From an uncultured Victivallaceae bacterium (GTDB lineage: Bacteria; Verrucomicrobiota; Lentisphaeria; Victivallales; Victivallaceae): a stretch of 64,000 nucleotides of DNA. Both the position numbers and the translations under genes were made by a program. Shown here piece by piece: positions 54,501 to 63,153 of the stretch. The stretch is from NCBI GenBank assembly GCA_944389925.1, contig CALXOD010000051.1, forward strand, positions 62,001 through 126,000, in the 5' to 3' direction. Each line of letters starts with the position of its first letter. Positions within the stretch are counted from its first letter, which is position 1. The notes below the pieces were generated by a model. The model was not told where the DNA came from. It was given only the letters and a program-made list of their open reading frames with translations, and searched no databases.

Positions 54501-55709
54501 TCACCTCAGATGACTCATGTGCTCCTGCCGGTACAGCATATCCGGAGCAATGGTGTCTCCCAGGCGAACCACCAGCTTGCCGTCTTCCGCTTCACGCACG
54601 ACGTTGATGAAGACATTCCGCCGGCTGTCACCATCGGCGGCCATCTGCACTTCACCGGAAACGCCGGGATAAGAACGGATCTGTGCAAAGCGTTCCCGAA
54701 TCTGATCCGAATCATACGCTTCACGCGTCGCCATGAACATCAGCATCATCGCCTCAAACCCCAACGCCTCATTCACCGAAGGCTCCCGGTGGTTCAACTC
54801 CTGAAACAAACGAACAAATGATTCCTGCGCAGGAATATGCAGATCCGGAGAGTAGACTGCGGAAAAAGCAACATCTCCAGGATTTTTCCCACACTCACGG
54901 AGAAACTCCGCGCCGTTCCATCCGTCTCCGCCCAGAATCAATCCCCGGTATCCAAGCTCCCGGGCCTGCCGGACAATCCGCCCCGCACAAGCCGAATAAG
55001 ACGGCACAAACAACACATCCAGTCCCGCCGCCAGCAATTCCCGCAGCTGCGGCCGGAAATCCGTCATGCTCTCCCGGAACCCGGCCGACCCCGCCAACCG
55101 ACCACCGTAATTCACGAACTCCTGTGCCGTCTGACGCCCCAGATCACGGGAATAAACCGCATTTTCATCCAAATTGAGAAACACCCCCATCCGCCCGCAA
55201 CGACGCCGGTAACGGGCATAATAAGCCAATGCCTTCGCCTGCTGGCGATCACTGAAACTGGCACGGAACATATAAGGATTACGCTCGGTCACCCCATCAT
55301 TGGTGGCCGTGGGCGTCAGAATCGGCAACTGCAATTCGGCGGCGGCGGACTTTACTGCCAACGCCTCACTGGAGCGGTACCCGGCCAGAACTGCCGCCAC
55401 CCCCTGCTCCGCCAGCTCACGCACCGCCGCATCCGCCCTGGCGCTCTGCCCGCGATCATCCCGCACCACCAGTTCCGGAAGCTGAACATCCCTGCCAAGA
55501 TCCCGCCGCAGCATTTCATGAGCACAGCGGATACCGGCCAATACCTGTTTGCCGGCGTCAGCGTCGTTCCCGCTCAACGGCAGCACTACGCCGATCTGCA
55601 AAGGATCGTCCGCCGAACGGCTCCGGGGACCGGCACATCCGGCCAGCAACACGACTGCCGCCGACAACATCACCGCCGAGCGCCATCTTTTCCAGAATTG
55701 TTCTGACAT
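54501..55709 (-). CDS. LivJ-type periplasmic-binding lipoprotein
   Basis: A 402-residue binding protein of the Peripla_BP_6 (branched-chain amino acid/amide) type. A lipobox LLAGC gives lipidated Cys25. Then LQIGVVLPLSGNDADAGKQVLAGI, VAAVLAGYRSSEALAVKSAA, PILTPTATNDGVTERNPYMFR and GLILGGDGWNGAEF match the family. The ATG at 55709 is the second of two adjacent ATG codons and has AGGGAG 6 bases upstream. No LivHMGF permease or ATPase gene is near, and its neighbours are lpxA and a CBM9-like protein, so it may serve as a sensor or scaffold rather than a transporter part. Confidence 0.86.
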   Translation of the reverse strand: MSEQFWKRWRSAVMLSAAVVLLAGCAGPRSRSADDPLQIGVVLPLSGNDADAGKQVLAGIRCAHEMLRRDLGRDVQLPELVVRDDRGQSARADAAVRELAEQGVAAVLAGYRSSEALAVKSAAAELQLPILTPTATNDGVTERNPYMFRASFSDRQQAKALAYYARYRRRCGRMGVFLNLDENAVYSRDLGRQTAQEFVNYGGRLAGSAGFRESMTDFRPQLRELLAAGLDVLFVPSYSACAGRIVRQARELGYRGLILGGDGWNGAEFLRECGKNPGDVAFSAVYSPDLHIPAQESFVRLFQELNHREPSVNEALGFEAMMLMFMATREAYDSDQIRERFAQIRSYPGVSGEVQMAADGDSRRNVFINVVREAEDGKLVVRLGDTIAPDMLYRQEHMSHLR

Positions 55710-55723
55710 CATCTTCTCCCTGG

Positions 55724-56554
55724 TCAAATTCCTGATTGCGGCTCTTCCGCCGTGCCATGTTCTCCCAATGCGGCAAGCGCCGGGTCTCCCGGCATGGTTC
55801 CGCGCGTCGAAGCACGGATAAATTCCACAAAATGCCGAACCTCCGGGCCTGGATTTTCCGCTTCGATCGCATGCAGTGCGTTGCCTCCGTTCAACCCCCG
55901 GAAATAATAGGTCTTAATTGCCCGCCGGATGGCCAGACGCACCTCCGCCCCCATCCCGGCACGGCGCAGACCAACGGTGTTGGGGCCACAGACACATTCA
56001 TTTTCGGCCAGCATGCAGAAAGGCGGCACATCCTGCGTCAGAATCGTTCGCCCCCCAATCATCGCCAACTGACCGATCCGGCAGAACTGATGAATCAGCA
56101 CATAAGCGCTCAGCACCGCCCCGTCTTCAATCACCACATGCCCGGAAATACCGGTATGATTTGCCACCGTCACCCGGTTGCCGATCTGCGCATCATGACC
56201 GACGTGCACAAAAGCCATCAGCAGCGTACCGTCCCCCACCCGGGTCTCTCCGCCCGCAAAAGGTGAACGGTGAATCGTCACATACTCCCGGATTACGCTG
56301 TTGCTGCCAATCCAGGTCGACGAGACCAGGCCCGGACGGAATCGATGATCCTGCGGTTCCTCGCCCACCAACGCTCCGAAGTAAATCCGCGTCCCTGCTC
56401 CAACCGACGTATAGCGCGAGACTTTCACGTGTGCGTCAATGAAACAGCCGTCACCGATAACGGTATCTGACTCGATCACTGCATACGGCCCGATTTCCAC
56501 CTGTTCGCCGATCCGGGCCCCCGGAGCGATTACCGCGGTCGGATGAATTCCCAT
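55724..56554 (-). CDS. lpxA: Acyl-ACP-UDP-N-acetylglucosamine O-acyltransferase
   Basis: A 276-residue left-handed beta-helix acyltransferase, the first enzyme of lipid A synthesis. The hexapeptide repeats run from residue 2 (IHPTAVIAPGARIGEQVEIG). His120 in HVGHDAQIG corresponds to the catalytic His125 of E. coli. FGALVGEEPQDHRF and GLRRAGMGAEVRLAIRRAIKTYYFRG match LpxA rather than LpxD or other hexapeptide enzymes. The C-terminal helical bundle is present with a short extra tail. It is co-transcribed with pyrH (35 bases upstream) rather than with other lpx genes. It implies a lipopolysaccharide-bearing outer membrane. Confidence 0.94.
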   Translation of the reverse strand: MGIHPTAVIAPGARIGEQVEIGPYAVIESDTVIGDGCFIDAHVKVSRYTSVGAGTRIYFGALVGEEPQDHRFRPGLVSSTWIGSNSVIREYVTIHRSPFAGGETRVGDGTLLMAFVHVGHDAQIGNRVTVANHTGISGHVVIEDGAVLSAYVLIHQFCRIGQLAMIGGRTILTQDVPPFCMLAENECVCGPNTVGLRRAGMGAEVRLAIRRAIKTYYFRGLNGGNALHAIEAENPGPEVRHFVEFIRASTRGTMPGDPALAALGEHGTAEEPQSGI

Positions 56555-56588
56555 GGTATTCCTCCTGTTCTCCGCTTCCCCGCCCGTA

Positions 56589-57308
56589 TCAGCTCACGAT
56601 CGTTCCGGCCGCGGTATCTCCGCGCAGCACCCGCTCAAATGCGGATGGATCGGAAAAATCGAACACGACAATCGGCAGCTGATGATCGCGGCACATGGTG
56701 AACGCAGTCGCATCCAGTACCGCCAGATGTCGCGCCAGAGCCTCGTCAAAGGTAAGCTCCGAAAAACGCACGGCGGTGGGATCCTTCTTCGGGTCGGCGG
56801 AATATACACCATCCACTTTGGTCGCCTTGAGCACCGCCTCGCAGTCCGTCTCCAGCGCCCGCAGAGCCGCGGTAGTGTCGGTCGTGAAAAACGGACACCC
56901 GGTCCCTCCCGCAAAAATCACCACCTGTCCCCCTTCCAGTGCCCGGATCGCCTCTTCTCGATTGAAGCGGGGCGCCATCGGCTCCATGCTTACCGAACAC
57001 TGCACCTGGGCCGAAATCCCCGCGGAATTGAAATAGTCTTTTAAACAGAGTGCGTTCATCACGGTCGCCAGCATGCCCATATAATCAGCGTTGACCCGGT
57101 CCATGCCGCCGGCGCGTCCCATGACGCCGCGCCAGAGGTTGCCCGCTCCCACCACGATGGCGATTTCGATTCCGTGTTCGAGCATTTCCCGCACCCGTTC
57201 CACCACCAGACTCACCGCCTCGTGGTCATAGCCGGACGCGGCCGATCCCTTCAGTGCCTCACCGCTGATTTTGAGCAAAACCCGTTTAAACCGGTAACGA
57301 CTGTCCAT
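56589..57308 (-). CDS. pyrH: UMP kinase
   Basis: A 239-residue amino-acid-kinase-fold enzyme that converts UMP to UDP. KISGEALKG (13-21), VVGAGNLWRG (52-61), AGGMDRVNADYMGMLATVMNAL (67-88), FAGGTGCPFFTTDT (132-144) and KVDGVYSADPKKDP are all diagnostic of bacterial PyrH. Length is normal. It leads a five-gene operon with lpxA, a lipoprotein, a CBM9-like protein and marC, from a good promoter. UDP supplied here feeds UDP-sugar synthesis, which fits with lpxA. Confidence 0.96.
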   Translation of the reverse strand: MDSRYRFKRVLLKISGEALKGSAASGYDHEAVSLVVERVREMLEHGIEIAIVVGAGNLWRGVMGRAGGMDRVNADYMGMLATVMNALCLKDYFNSAGISAQVQCSVSMEPMAPRFNREEAIRALEGGQVVIFAGGTGCPFFTTDTTAALRALETDCEAVLKATKVDGVYSADPKKDPTAVRFSELTFDEALARHLAVLDATAFTMCRDHQLPIVVFDFSDPSAFERVLRGDTAAGTIVS

Positions 57309-57354
57309 AATTCTGATCCTTCCCTCTGTCGCACAGTAAACATGTATGCAGGAA

Positions 57355-57383
57355 AATATACCGATTCAAAAGCGATCTATCAA
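57355..57383 (-). promoter_or_regulatory. Promoter of the pyrH-lpxA operon
   Basis: On the minus strand TTGATA (57383-57378) and TATATT (57360-57355) are 17 bp apart, giving a leader of about 40 bases before pyrH. The divergent oxidoreductase gene starts at 57499. Confidence 0.65.
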
Positions 57384-57498
57384 GCTGGAAAGCCGCTTTT
57401 TCCGTAGTTTCGACGCTGTTTTTTCGGAAATAAGGGTGTATATTAACCGGAGAAGAAATTCATATCCGGAAACGAACCCGCGGGGAGAATGTTCCATC

Positions 57499-58518
57499 AT
57501 GGCAGAAAATCAACCGAAACTCAAGGTCGGCGTACTTGGCGTCGGCGCTCTCGGCCGCCATCACGCGCGGCTTTACCGTGAAAATCCGAAGGCCGAAGTC
57601 ATCGGTATTTTCGATGTCAATGCCGAAACCGCCGTCCGGGTGGGTGAGGAATTCAATCTCAAAGTCTTCTCCAACTGGCGCGAACTTGCGGAAAAATGCG
57701 ACGCACTCAGCGTCGCCGTCCCCGCCAATTTTCACGCCACCACCACCCTTCCCTTACTGGAAATGAATCGCCACGTCCTCGTGGAAAAACCCATTGCCGC
57801 CAGTGTCGAAGAGGCTGAAGCCATGGTCAATACCGCCCGCGAGCACGGAGTTGTCCTCGCTGTCGGCCATGTGGAACGCTTCAATCCCGCCATGGATTTT
57901 CTGGAAAAATACGCGGCAAACACCCGGTTCATCGAAGCTCACCGGTTGGCTAAATACCCGCCGCCGCGGCCCGGTCTGCCCCGACGAGGCACCGAAGTCA
58001 GCGTCGTACTGGATTTGATGATCCATGACATCGACCTGGTGCTTTCCATGGTTGATGCCGAGGTGGAGCGCTTCGACGTCGTCGGGATTCCAGTGCTCAG
58101 TAAAACCGAGGACATCGTCAACGCCCGAATTAAATTCACCAACGGCAGCTGCGCCTCGCTGACCGCCAGCCGGGTCAGTCAGGAGCCGATGCGCCGCTTC
58201 CGGGTATTCCAGGAAGACACCTATATTTCGATGGATTACGGAAAATTCTTCGGTATGGTGCTCAAGCGCAACCGGCTCGGCCTCGCCCGCAAAGACGTGA
58301 ATCTCGACGAGAAGAACGCCCTCGCTGCCGAACTCGACAACTTCATTGACGCCGTCAACCGTACCCGCGCCACCGGCGAAGTCTCGCAGCCCAAGGTCCC
58401 GGGAGAAGCCGGTCTCAAGGCGCTCCGGCTTGCCGTCGCCATTGAGAACGAGGCCCGCGCCTACAATGACCGTTACGGCTTCAAATTCGCCCCCTGCACT
58501 GCGGACGAGCTCAATTGA
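57499..58518 (+). CDS. Gfo/Idh/MocA family oxidoreductase, possibly GnnA-like
   Basis: A 339-residue NAD(P)-dependent dehydrogenase. The N-terminal Rossmann domain has VGVLGVGALGRHHARLY, VEKPIAASVEEAEAMV is the EKP catalytic lysine motif, and GHVERFNPA and LMIHDIDLVLSM (with His as the general base candidate) lie in the C-terminal domain. The ATG at 57499 lies 11 bases after GGAG; the frame is open upstream. Gfo/Idh/MocA proteins with the GHVERFNPA and HDIDLVL signatures often lie near lpxA and lpxB and some are GnnA, which oxidises UDP-GlcNAc toward a diamino lipid A sugar. Here lpxA is divergent and two genes away, so this is a suggestion. No GnnB aminotransferase is present. Confidence 0.85.
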   Translation: MAENQPKLKVGVLGVGALGRHHARLYRENPKAEVIGIFDVNAETAVRVGEEFNLKVFSNWRELAEKCDALSVAVPANFHATTTLPLLEMNRHVLVEKPIAASVEEAEAMVNTAREHGVVLAVGHVERFNPAMDFLEKYAANTRFIEAHRLAKYPPPRPGLPRRGTEVSVVLDLMIHDIDLVLSMVDAEVERFDVVGIPVLSKTEDIVNARIKFTNGSCASLTASRVSQEPMRRFRVFQEDTYISMDYGKFFGMVLKRNRLGLARKDVNLDEKNALAAELDNFIDAVNRTRATGEVSQPKVPGEAGLKALRLAVAIENEARAYNDRYGFKFAPCTADELN

Positions 58519-58525
58519 CCGCGTC

Positions 58526-59371
58526 ATGCGCATCCCGGCGAAAATCAACCTTTATTTGAAGGTGACGGCAAAACGACCGGACGGATACCATGAAATCCGG
58601 TCGCTTTTTCTGCCGCTCGTCGAAATCGCCGACGATCTGACGCTCGGTGACGGCGACGACGGGCTGCAGCTTACCGTCTCCGGACTGCCGGTTTCAAATG
58701 CGGAAGACAACCTCGTCTGCCGCGCTGCGCGCCGTTATGCGGAATGTGCCGGAATCGCACCGCATTGGCATTTTTCCCTGACCAAACGCATTCCCGTCGC
58801 CGCCGGCATGGGCGGCGGCAGTGCCGATGCTGCCGCGGCACTGCGGCTGTTGCAGGAGCGTTACGGGGCGCTCGATCAAGAGGAGCTGCATCATCTCGCC
58901 GCCGGACTCGGGGCGGATGTTCCGTTTTTTCTGAATCCCCGTCCCGGCTTCGCCACCGGTATCGGAGAACAGTTTGTACCGCTGGATGGTCCGGTTCGGA
59001 TCCCGCCGCTGCTCATCATCAATCCCCGTTTCCCGGTCAGCGCCCGCTGGGCCTATACCCATCTGGATCCGGCACAGATCGGCGATGATGATTCCGGCCG
59101 AGCCGAAGCGCTGGCGGAAGCCCTTATGGCCGGAGATGCCGTCGCCGTCGCTCGTGCGATCCACAATGACCTCGCCGCCGCTCTGTATCGAAAATTTCCG
59201 CTGCTCGTGCTGCTCCGGGAATTTCTGATCCGTCACGGAGCTCTTCATGCGGAAATCACCGGCAGCGGTCCCACGCTTTATGCGGTTTGTCCCTCCAGCG
59301 CCGTCCGCGATCGGCTCCGGGAAGAGCTGGAAGCAGCCTGGCCTGCCGCGCTTCTGTTGCTCTCCGCCTAA
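58526..59371 (+). CDS. ispE: 4-diphosphocytidyl-2-C-methyl-D-erythritol kinase
   Basis: A 281-residue GHMP kinase of the MEP isoprenoid pathway. MRIPAKINLYLKVTAKRPDGYHEI at the N-terminus is diagnostic (substrate site Lys and Asp-Gly-Tyr-His), VAAGMGGGSADAAAALRLL (about 91-108) is the ATP loop, GADVPFFL the third motif and AEITGSGPTLYAV the C-terminal GHMP motif. The ATG at 58526 lies 7 bases after the upstream stop with no obvious ribosome site, so it is probably translated by coupling with the oxidoreductase gene. Confidence 0.94.
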   Translation: MRIPAKINLYLKVTAKRPDGYHEIRSLFLPLVEIADDLTLGDGDDGLQLTVSGLPVSNAEDNLVCRAARRYAECAGIAPHWHFSLTKRIPVAAGMGGGSADAAAALRLLQERYGALDQEELHHLAAGLGADVPFFLNPRPGFATGIGEQFVPLDGPVRIPPLLIINPRFPVSARWAYTHLDPAQIGDDDSGRAEALAEALMAGDAVAVARAIHNDLAAALYRKFPLLVLLREFLIRHGALHAEITGSGPTLYAVCPSSAVRDRLREELEAAWPAALLLLSA

Positions 59372-59719
59372 CCGGTAAGAGAATTGTGGCGCGATAAGTC
59401 ACTTCTGTTCTGTTTCGAAATTCCCTGTTATCCTTTCCTTTTAAAGATCTTTTTCCATCTCCGCATTTGAAAAACATACAACCTGGTGATACACTCCCTG
59501 CAAAATCAGACGGTGGTGGCATTCCGAATCGTCCTCTTTGTATTCGACGCCCGGAGTGAAATGCAGGCAACCGCCAGGGCATCTGCCCGGATATCTTTCA
59601 TGTGGATCCGGACGAGCCCGATGGCAGCGTAATGGCAAAGCAGCTCTACCCCGATGGGCCTGGTTGTTCGAGGTTCGGTATAAAAATGCTCATTTTATCA
59701 TCTAAGGAGTTCCTGAACC
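59372..59719. other. Intergenic stretch, no convincing gene
   Basis: About 350 bases between ispE and the next oxidoreductase gene. Short frames exist on both strands (for example a plus-strand frame ending near 59835 with PDEPDGSVMAKQLYPDG), but none has a plausible start, ribosome site and recognisable domain. It could be the remnant of a decayed gene. A short stretch near 59640-59680 contains GTTCGAGGTTC, which recalls a tRNA T-arm, but no cloverleaf can be drawn. Confidence 0.5.
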
Positions 59720-60919
59720 ATGATCCCCAACCTTCGATTCGGTATCGTCGGCACCGGCAGCCGCGGCACCCACTGTTTCGGCGCGCTTTTAAAACAACGT
59801 TCCGACTGCATCATTCAGGCCGTCTGCGACCGTAACCGGACACGGGCGGAATTTGCCGCTTCCCGATTCGGCGCCCCTTCCGTCTACACGGATCTGGAGG
59901 AGATGCTGCTTCGGGAACCGCTCGACGCACTTATCATCACCACTCCGGACGCCACCCATGAAGAATGCGCGATCCGCGCTCTCCGCCACCGGCTCAGTGT
60001 GCTCATCGACAAGCCGCTCGCCACCACCGTTGCCGGCTGCCGGCACATTATCCGGGAGGCGCAGCTGAGCGGTCGTGTCGCCATGACCGGATTCAATCTG
60101 CGCCACGCCCCGTTGCTGACCAAACTCAAACAGATTGTCGACGAAGGCGTCCTCGGAACCGTCTTTCTGGTGGAAAACCGGGAGTTCTACGAGAACGGAC
60201 GCACCTATATGGCCCGCTGGAACGGGCAAAAAGCTGACAGCGGCGGACTCTGGATCCATAAAGGCTGTCATGATTTCGACGTCTTCAACTGGCTGCTTGG
60301 ATTCCCACGTCCCCGCAAGGTCGCGGCGTTTTCCGGAATGAATGTTTTCCGACCGGATCGTCTGCCGTTCCCAACCAGAGACGGCGTTCCCCCGGGCCCC
60401 TGCTGTTCCCAATGCCCCTACGCCTCTGACGGCACCTGTCCCGACGCCGTCCGCTACGATGACCCGGAATGGGGCGATGCGGCCCGCCAGCAGGACGGAT
60501 ACGTCAAAGATTCCTGCATGTACAACTCCGATCTGAGCACACACGACAACGGCGTGGCCGTGGTGGAATACGAAAACGGTGCCCGTGCCAGCCATCTGGA
60601 ATGTTTCGTCACCGGCTTGACCGATCGTTTTTATACTGTGGTCGGCACCCTCGGGCAGGCATCGCTGAGCCTCTCCGGACGCACGATCACCGTTCTCAAG
60701 CGATGGTCCCACGAAACCGTGACCTATGAAATTCCCGAAGTGACCGGCGGCCACGCCGGCGCCGATCCCGGTTTGGTGGAAAGTTTCGTCCAGGCCGTCC
60801 GCTCCGGCACCCCCGATACCTCCAGTTGCGAGCAGGGGCTCCTGGCCGCTGCCATCGGCCAGGCCGCCGAACTTTCCCGGGAGGAAAACCGCGTGGTGCA
60901 CCTCGACGAACTCCTGTAG
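59720..60919 (+). CDS. Gfo/Idh/MocA family oxidoreductase
   Basis: A 399-residue NAD(P)-dependent sugar dehydrogenase-like protein. [19 protein letters not shown] is the Rossmann loop, [14 protein letters not shown] the KP catalytic-lysine motif, and [20 protein letters not shown] carries the conserved His-x-x-x-His/Asp region. A cysteine-rich insert ([15 protein letters not shown], then a later Cys) is found in a subset of the family and may bind a metal. The ATG at 59720 has AAGGAG 10 bases upstream. nagB follows after 50 bases, suggesting joint amino-sugar or uronate metabolism. The substrate is unknown. Confidence 0.86.
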   Translation: MIPNLRFGIVGTGSRGTHCFGALLKQRSDCIIQAVCDRNRTRAEFAASRFGAPSVYTDLEEMLLREPLDALIITTPDATHEECAIRALRHRLSVLIDKPLATTVAGCRHIIREAQLSGRVAMTGFNLRHAPLLTKLKQIVDEGVLGTVFLVENREFYENGRTYMARWNGQKADSGGLWIHKGCHDFDVFNWLLGFPRPRKVAAFSGMNVFRPDRLPFPTRDGVPPGPCCSQCPYASDGTCPDAVRYDDPEWGDAARQQDGYVKDSCMYNSDLSTHDNGVAVVEYENGARASHLECFVTGLTDRFYTVVGTLGQASLSLSGRTITVLKRWSHETVTYEIPEVTGGHAGADPGLVESFVQAVRSGTPDTSSCEQGLLAAAIGQAAELSREENRVVHLDELL

Positions 60920-60969
60920 TCCGCCCCCTGTTTTGCTGTAAACTCTTCCCCAAAAAAGGAATTGCCACC

Positions 60970-61725
60970 ATGAAAATCCGCATCTTCACAGACAAACAAG
61001 CTCTCGGTCAGGCCGCCGCCGCCCGCGGCGCAGAGTACATCCGGCAGGCGATCCGTCAGCGTGGTCGTGCCAACATCATCCTCGCTACCGGCGCCAGCCA
61101 GTTCGAAATGCTCTCTGCACTCGTCGCCGCGCCGGATATTGACTGGAGTCGTGTTCACATTTTTCACCTGGACGAATACATCGGACTTCCGGAAAGCCAT
61201 CCGGCCGGGTTCCGCAAATACTTGAGAGAACGCTTCATTCAGCATCTTCCGATCCCACCGGCCTCCTTCCATCCGGTGAATGGAAATGCGCCGGATCCCC
61301 GGCAGGCCTGTTCTGAACTCGGCCGGGAAATCGCCGCCGCGCCGATTGATGTGGCGTTCGTCGGCATCGGAGAAAACGGGCATCTGGCCTTCAATGATCC
61401 CCCCGCGGACTTCGAGACGGAAGCGGCTTATCTGGTCATCCCCCTGGACGAAGTCTGCCGTCGCCAGCAACTCGGCGAAGGCTGGTTCCCGAAACTTGAC
61501 GACGTGCCGAAACAGGCCATTTCCATGAGCATCCGCCAGATCATGAAAAGTGCCGCCATCATCGCTACCGTCCCCGATCAACGCAAGGCGAAAGCAGTCC
61601 GGGAAGCTCTTGAAGGACCGGTATCTCCCCTCTGTCCCTCCTCCATTCTGCAGACCCATCAGAACTGTCATCTGTATCTGGACCGGGATTCCGCTTCGCT
61701 GCTGAACGGCTCCCACCGGGCCTGA
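60970..61725 (+). CDS. nagB: Glucosamine-6-phosphate deaminase
   Basis: A 251-residue isomerase/deaminase that converts glucosamine-6-phosphate to fructose-6-phosphate and ammonia. FHLDEYIGL (65-73) carries the proton-transfer Asp68, and [15 protein letters not shown] (131-145) is the family signature with catalytic His138. The C-terminal region matches standard NagB closely, although an allosteric N-acetyl site is not evident. The ATG at 60970 has AAAGGA nine bases upstream. It is likely co-transcribed with the upstream oxidoreductase and ends in a strong terminator. Confidence 0.92.
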   Translation: MKIRIFTDKQALGQAAAARGAEYIRQAIRQRGRANIILATGASQFEMLSALVAAPDIDWSRVHIFHLDEYIGLPESHPAGFRKYLRERFIQHLPIPPASFHPVNGNAPDPRQACSELGREIAAAPIDVAFVGIGENGHLAFNDPPADFETEAAYLVIPLDEVCRRQQLGEGWFPKLDDVPKQAISMSIRQIMKSAAIIATVPDQRKAKAVREALEGPVSPLCPSSILQTHQNCHLYLDRDSASLLNGSHRA

Positions 61726-61763
61726 AAACGCCGGGGCTTCCGGTCGTACTCTGTTTATATCGT

Positions 61764-61807
61764 GCGGCATCTTCGGAGAACACTTGCTGAAAGATGCCGC
61801 CTTTTTT
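61764..61807 (+). terminator. Intrinsic terminator after nagB
   Basis: A perfect 10-bp stem, GCGGCATCTT (61764-61773) with AAGATGCCGC (61791-61800), is followed by CTTTTTT. It separates nagB from cassette C. Confidence 0.88.
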
Positions 61808-61863
61808 CACGCCGTTGCTGTCGGAGAGAAAATAACATAACGTCATTTTCAAGTCTTTTCAGC

Positions 61864-61892
61864 TTGACATTCTCCTTTTCTGTGATTATTTA
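61864..61892 (+). promoter_or_regulatory. Promoter of the cassette C regulator
   Basis: TTGACA (61864-61869) and TATTTA (61887-61892) are 17 bp apart, giving a leader of about 27 bases. A TATAAT at 61901-61906 has no matching -35. Confidence 0.6.
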
Positions 61893-61925
61893 CTGGAAAA
61901 TATAATCAACAGGATCGATGTCGAC

Positions 61926-62969
61926 ATGGGACAAATCTCTCCGTTTGCCACAGGCCTGATACATTACGTTGAATCCCGTATTATTTCAGGCGAGTATCCG
62001 ATCGGCAGCAAACTGCCTTCTATCCGCCGTCTGGCTGCGAAATTCCACTTGAGTTTTGGTACGGCATACCGTGCCATTCACACCTTGCAGGAACGCGGCC
62101 TGATTGAACAACGCGGCACAGCAGGGCTCTTCGTAAAATCCCATCGCTTGATCGCAGGAGGCAATGCCGGAGTCTTCACGGTATTGATCGGCCCCGCGCT
62201 GCTGCAAACCACCGGACTTTTCCATGCCGCCTATCTGGGGGTGGAAAAAGCGGTCATGCGCCATCATTACCAGCTGCAGGTCCATTATGTGGCAATCGAC
62301 AAACTCACGCCGGAAAAACTCCGCCAGACAGCGGTGGAATCAGACGGGCTCCTGCTGCTGTGTGAATACGATCAGTATCTGCGGGAATTCCCGGTACTGC
62401 CCTGCCCGGTCGTGGCCCTGCTCTCGGCTAACTCCTGGAACGGACTGATTTCCACCGTGAACATCGATGCGGACGATGCGGCCTGTACTGCCGCGAAATA
62501 TTTCCGGGAAGCCCGCTCCTGGCTGCGGGAAGTCAAGGTTTTTTCCAGCCCCAAGCCGGTTTACGTCGCCCGGGCGCTGGCCTTCGAAAGCCGGTGGCGG
62601 CATCTGGGCGGGCGGTGCGAAGTCCGCATCGGTTATCCGGATGAAAATCAGACTTACCGGGAGGACTGCGGTTATTACTTCACCTCTGACCAATGGCTGC
62701 AGAATGCCTCGGCTGACTTTTTCCGGATCCATCAGGTGGAGCCGGCGCAGAAATACGCCATGCTCGGCGTAGACGGCAAACAGTTTCTTGATCCTGATTT
62801 TTTCCATTTTCCCACCATTGCGGCGGACTGGCCGCAAATGGGCGAAATCATGGTCAACGAACTGATCCGCCGCCGGAATGAACCGGAGCTGGGGGCCCGC
62901 AATATCAGTGTCTGCGGCAAACTGCGTTTGCCAAACACCCTTGAATCAGCCTCTCCTGAATCAGCTTAA
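61926..62969 (+). CDS. GntR-type regulator with LacI-like sensor domain (paralogue 3, cassette C)
   Basis: A 347-residue paralogue of the regulators at 14080 and 21172. The winged helix has ISGEYPIGSKLPSIRRLAAKF, LSFGTAYRAIHTLQERGLIE and GTAGLFVK. The sensor part keeps YLGVEKAVMRH, STVNIDADDAAC, VKVFSSPKPVYVARA, CGYYFTSDQWL, MLGVDGKQFLDPDF and FPTIAADWPQMGEIMVNEL, with the family ending ISVCGKL. The ATG at 61926 has AGGA 11 bases upstream. The pseudopilin gene follows after 184 bases that hold the phased GGATCA array and a promoter, so this regulator is the natural candidate to act there. The ligand is unknown. Confidence 0.85.
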   Translation: MGQISPFATGLIHYVESRIISGEYPIGSKLPSIRRLAAKFHLSFGTAYRAIHTLQERGLIEQRGTAGLFVKSHRLIAGGNAGVFTVLIGPALLQTTGLFHAAYLGVEKAVMRHHYQLQVHYVAIDKLTPEKLRQTAVESDGLLLLCEYDQYLREFPVLPCPVVALLSANSWNGLISTVNIDADDAACTAAKYFREARSWLREVKVFSSPKPVYVARALAFESRWRHLGGRCEVRIGYPDENQTYREDCGYYFTSDQWLQNASADFFRIHQVEPAQKYAMLGVDGKQFLDPDFFHFPTIAADWPQMGEIMVNELIRRRNEPELGARNISVCGKLRLPNTLESASPESA

Positions 62970-63026
62970 AAGTTTATTCACCAACATCTTCTATCATCTT
63001 CTGCAATCATCCTCCCGAGAAACCGC

Positions 63027-63052
63027 GGATCAATCTGAATCACCTTGGATCA
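63027..63052 (+). repeat. Three GGATCA/GAATCA direct repeats at exactly 10-bp steps, candidate operator of cassette C
   Basis: GGATCA at 63027, GAATCA at 63037 and GGATCA at 63047 are on one face of the helix. The last copy ends 30 bp before the -35 box at 63083, the same distance (within 1 bp) as in the cassette A array on the minus strand at 21102-21148. Confidence 0.6.
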
Positions 63053-63082
63053 GATTCCCCTCCGTTTTCATCTGCAGGAGTC

Positions 63083-63111
63083 TTGTGTGCCGGGATTTTC
63101 TTTTCTATAAT
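63083..63111 (+). promoter_or_regulatory. Promoter of the cassette C pseudopilin
   Basis: TTGTGT (63083-63088) and a perfect TATAAT (63106-63111) are 17 bp apart; the predicted start near 63118 leaves a leader of about 36 bases with CAGGAG before the ATG at 63154. The non-consensus -35 fits a promoter that needs an activator. Confidence 0.65.
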
Positions 63112-63153
63112 TGAAATGGAACCGGAAATCCCCCACTAACAACAGGAGAAACC

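Noticed and set aside
59640-59690. Possible tRNA, because of GTTCGAGGTTC
   Set aside because: No acceptor stem or anticodon arm can be formed around it on either strand.
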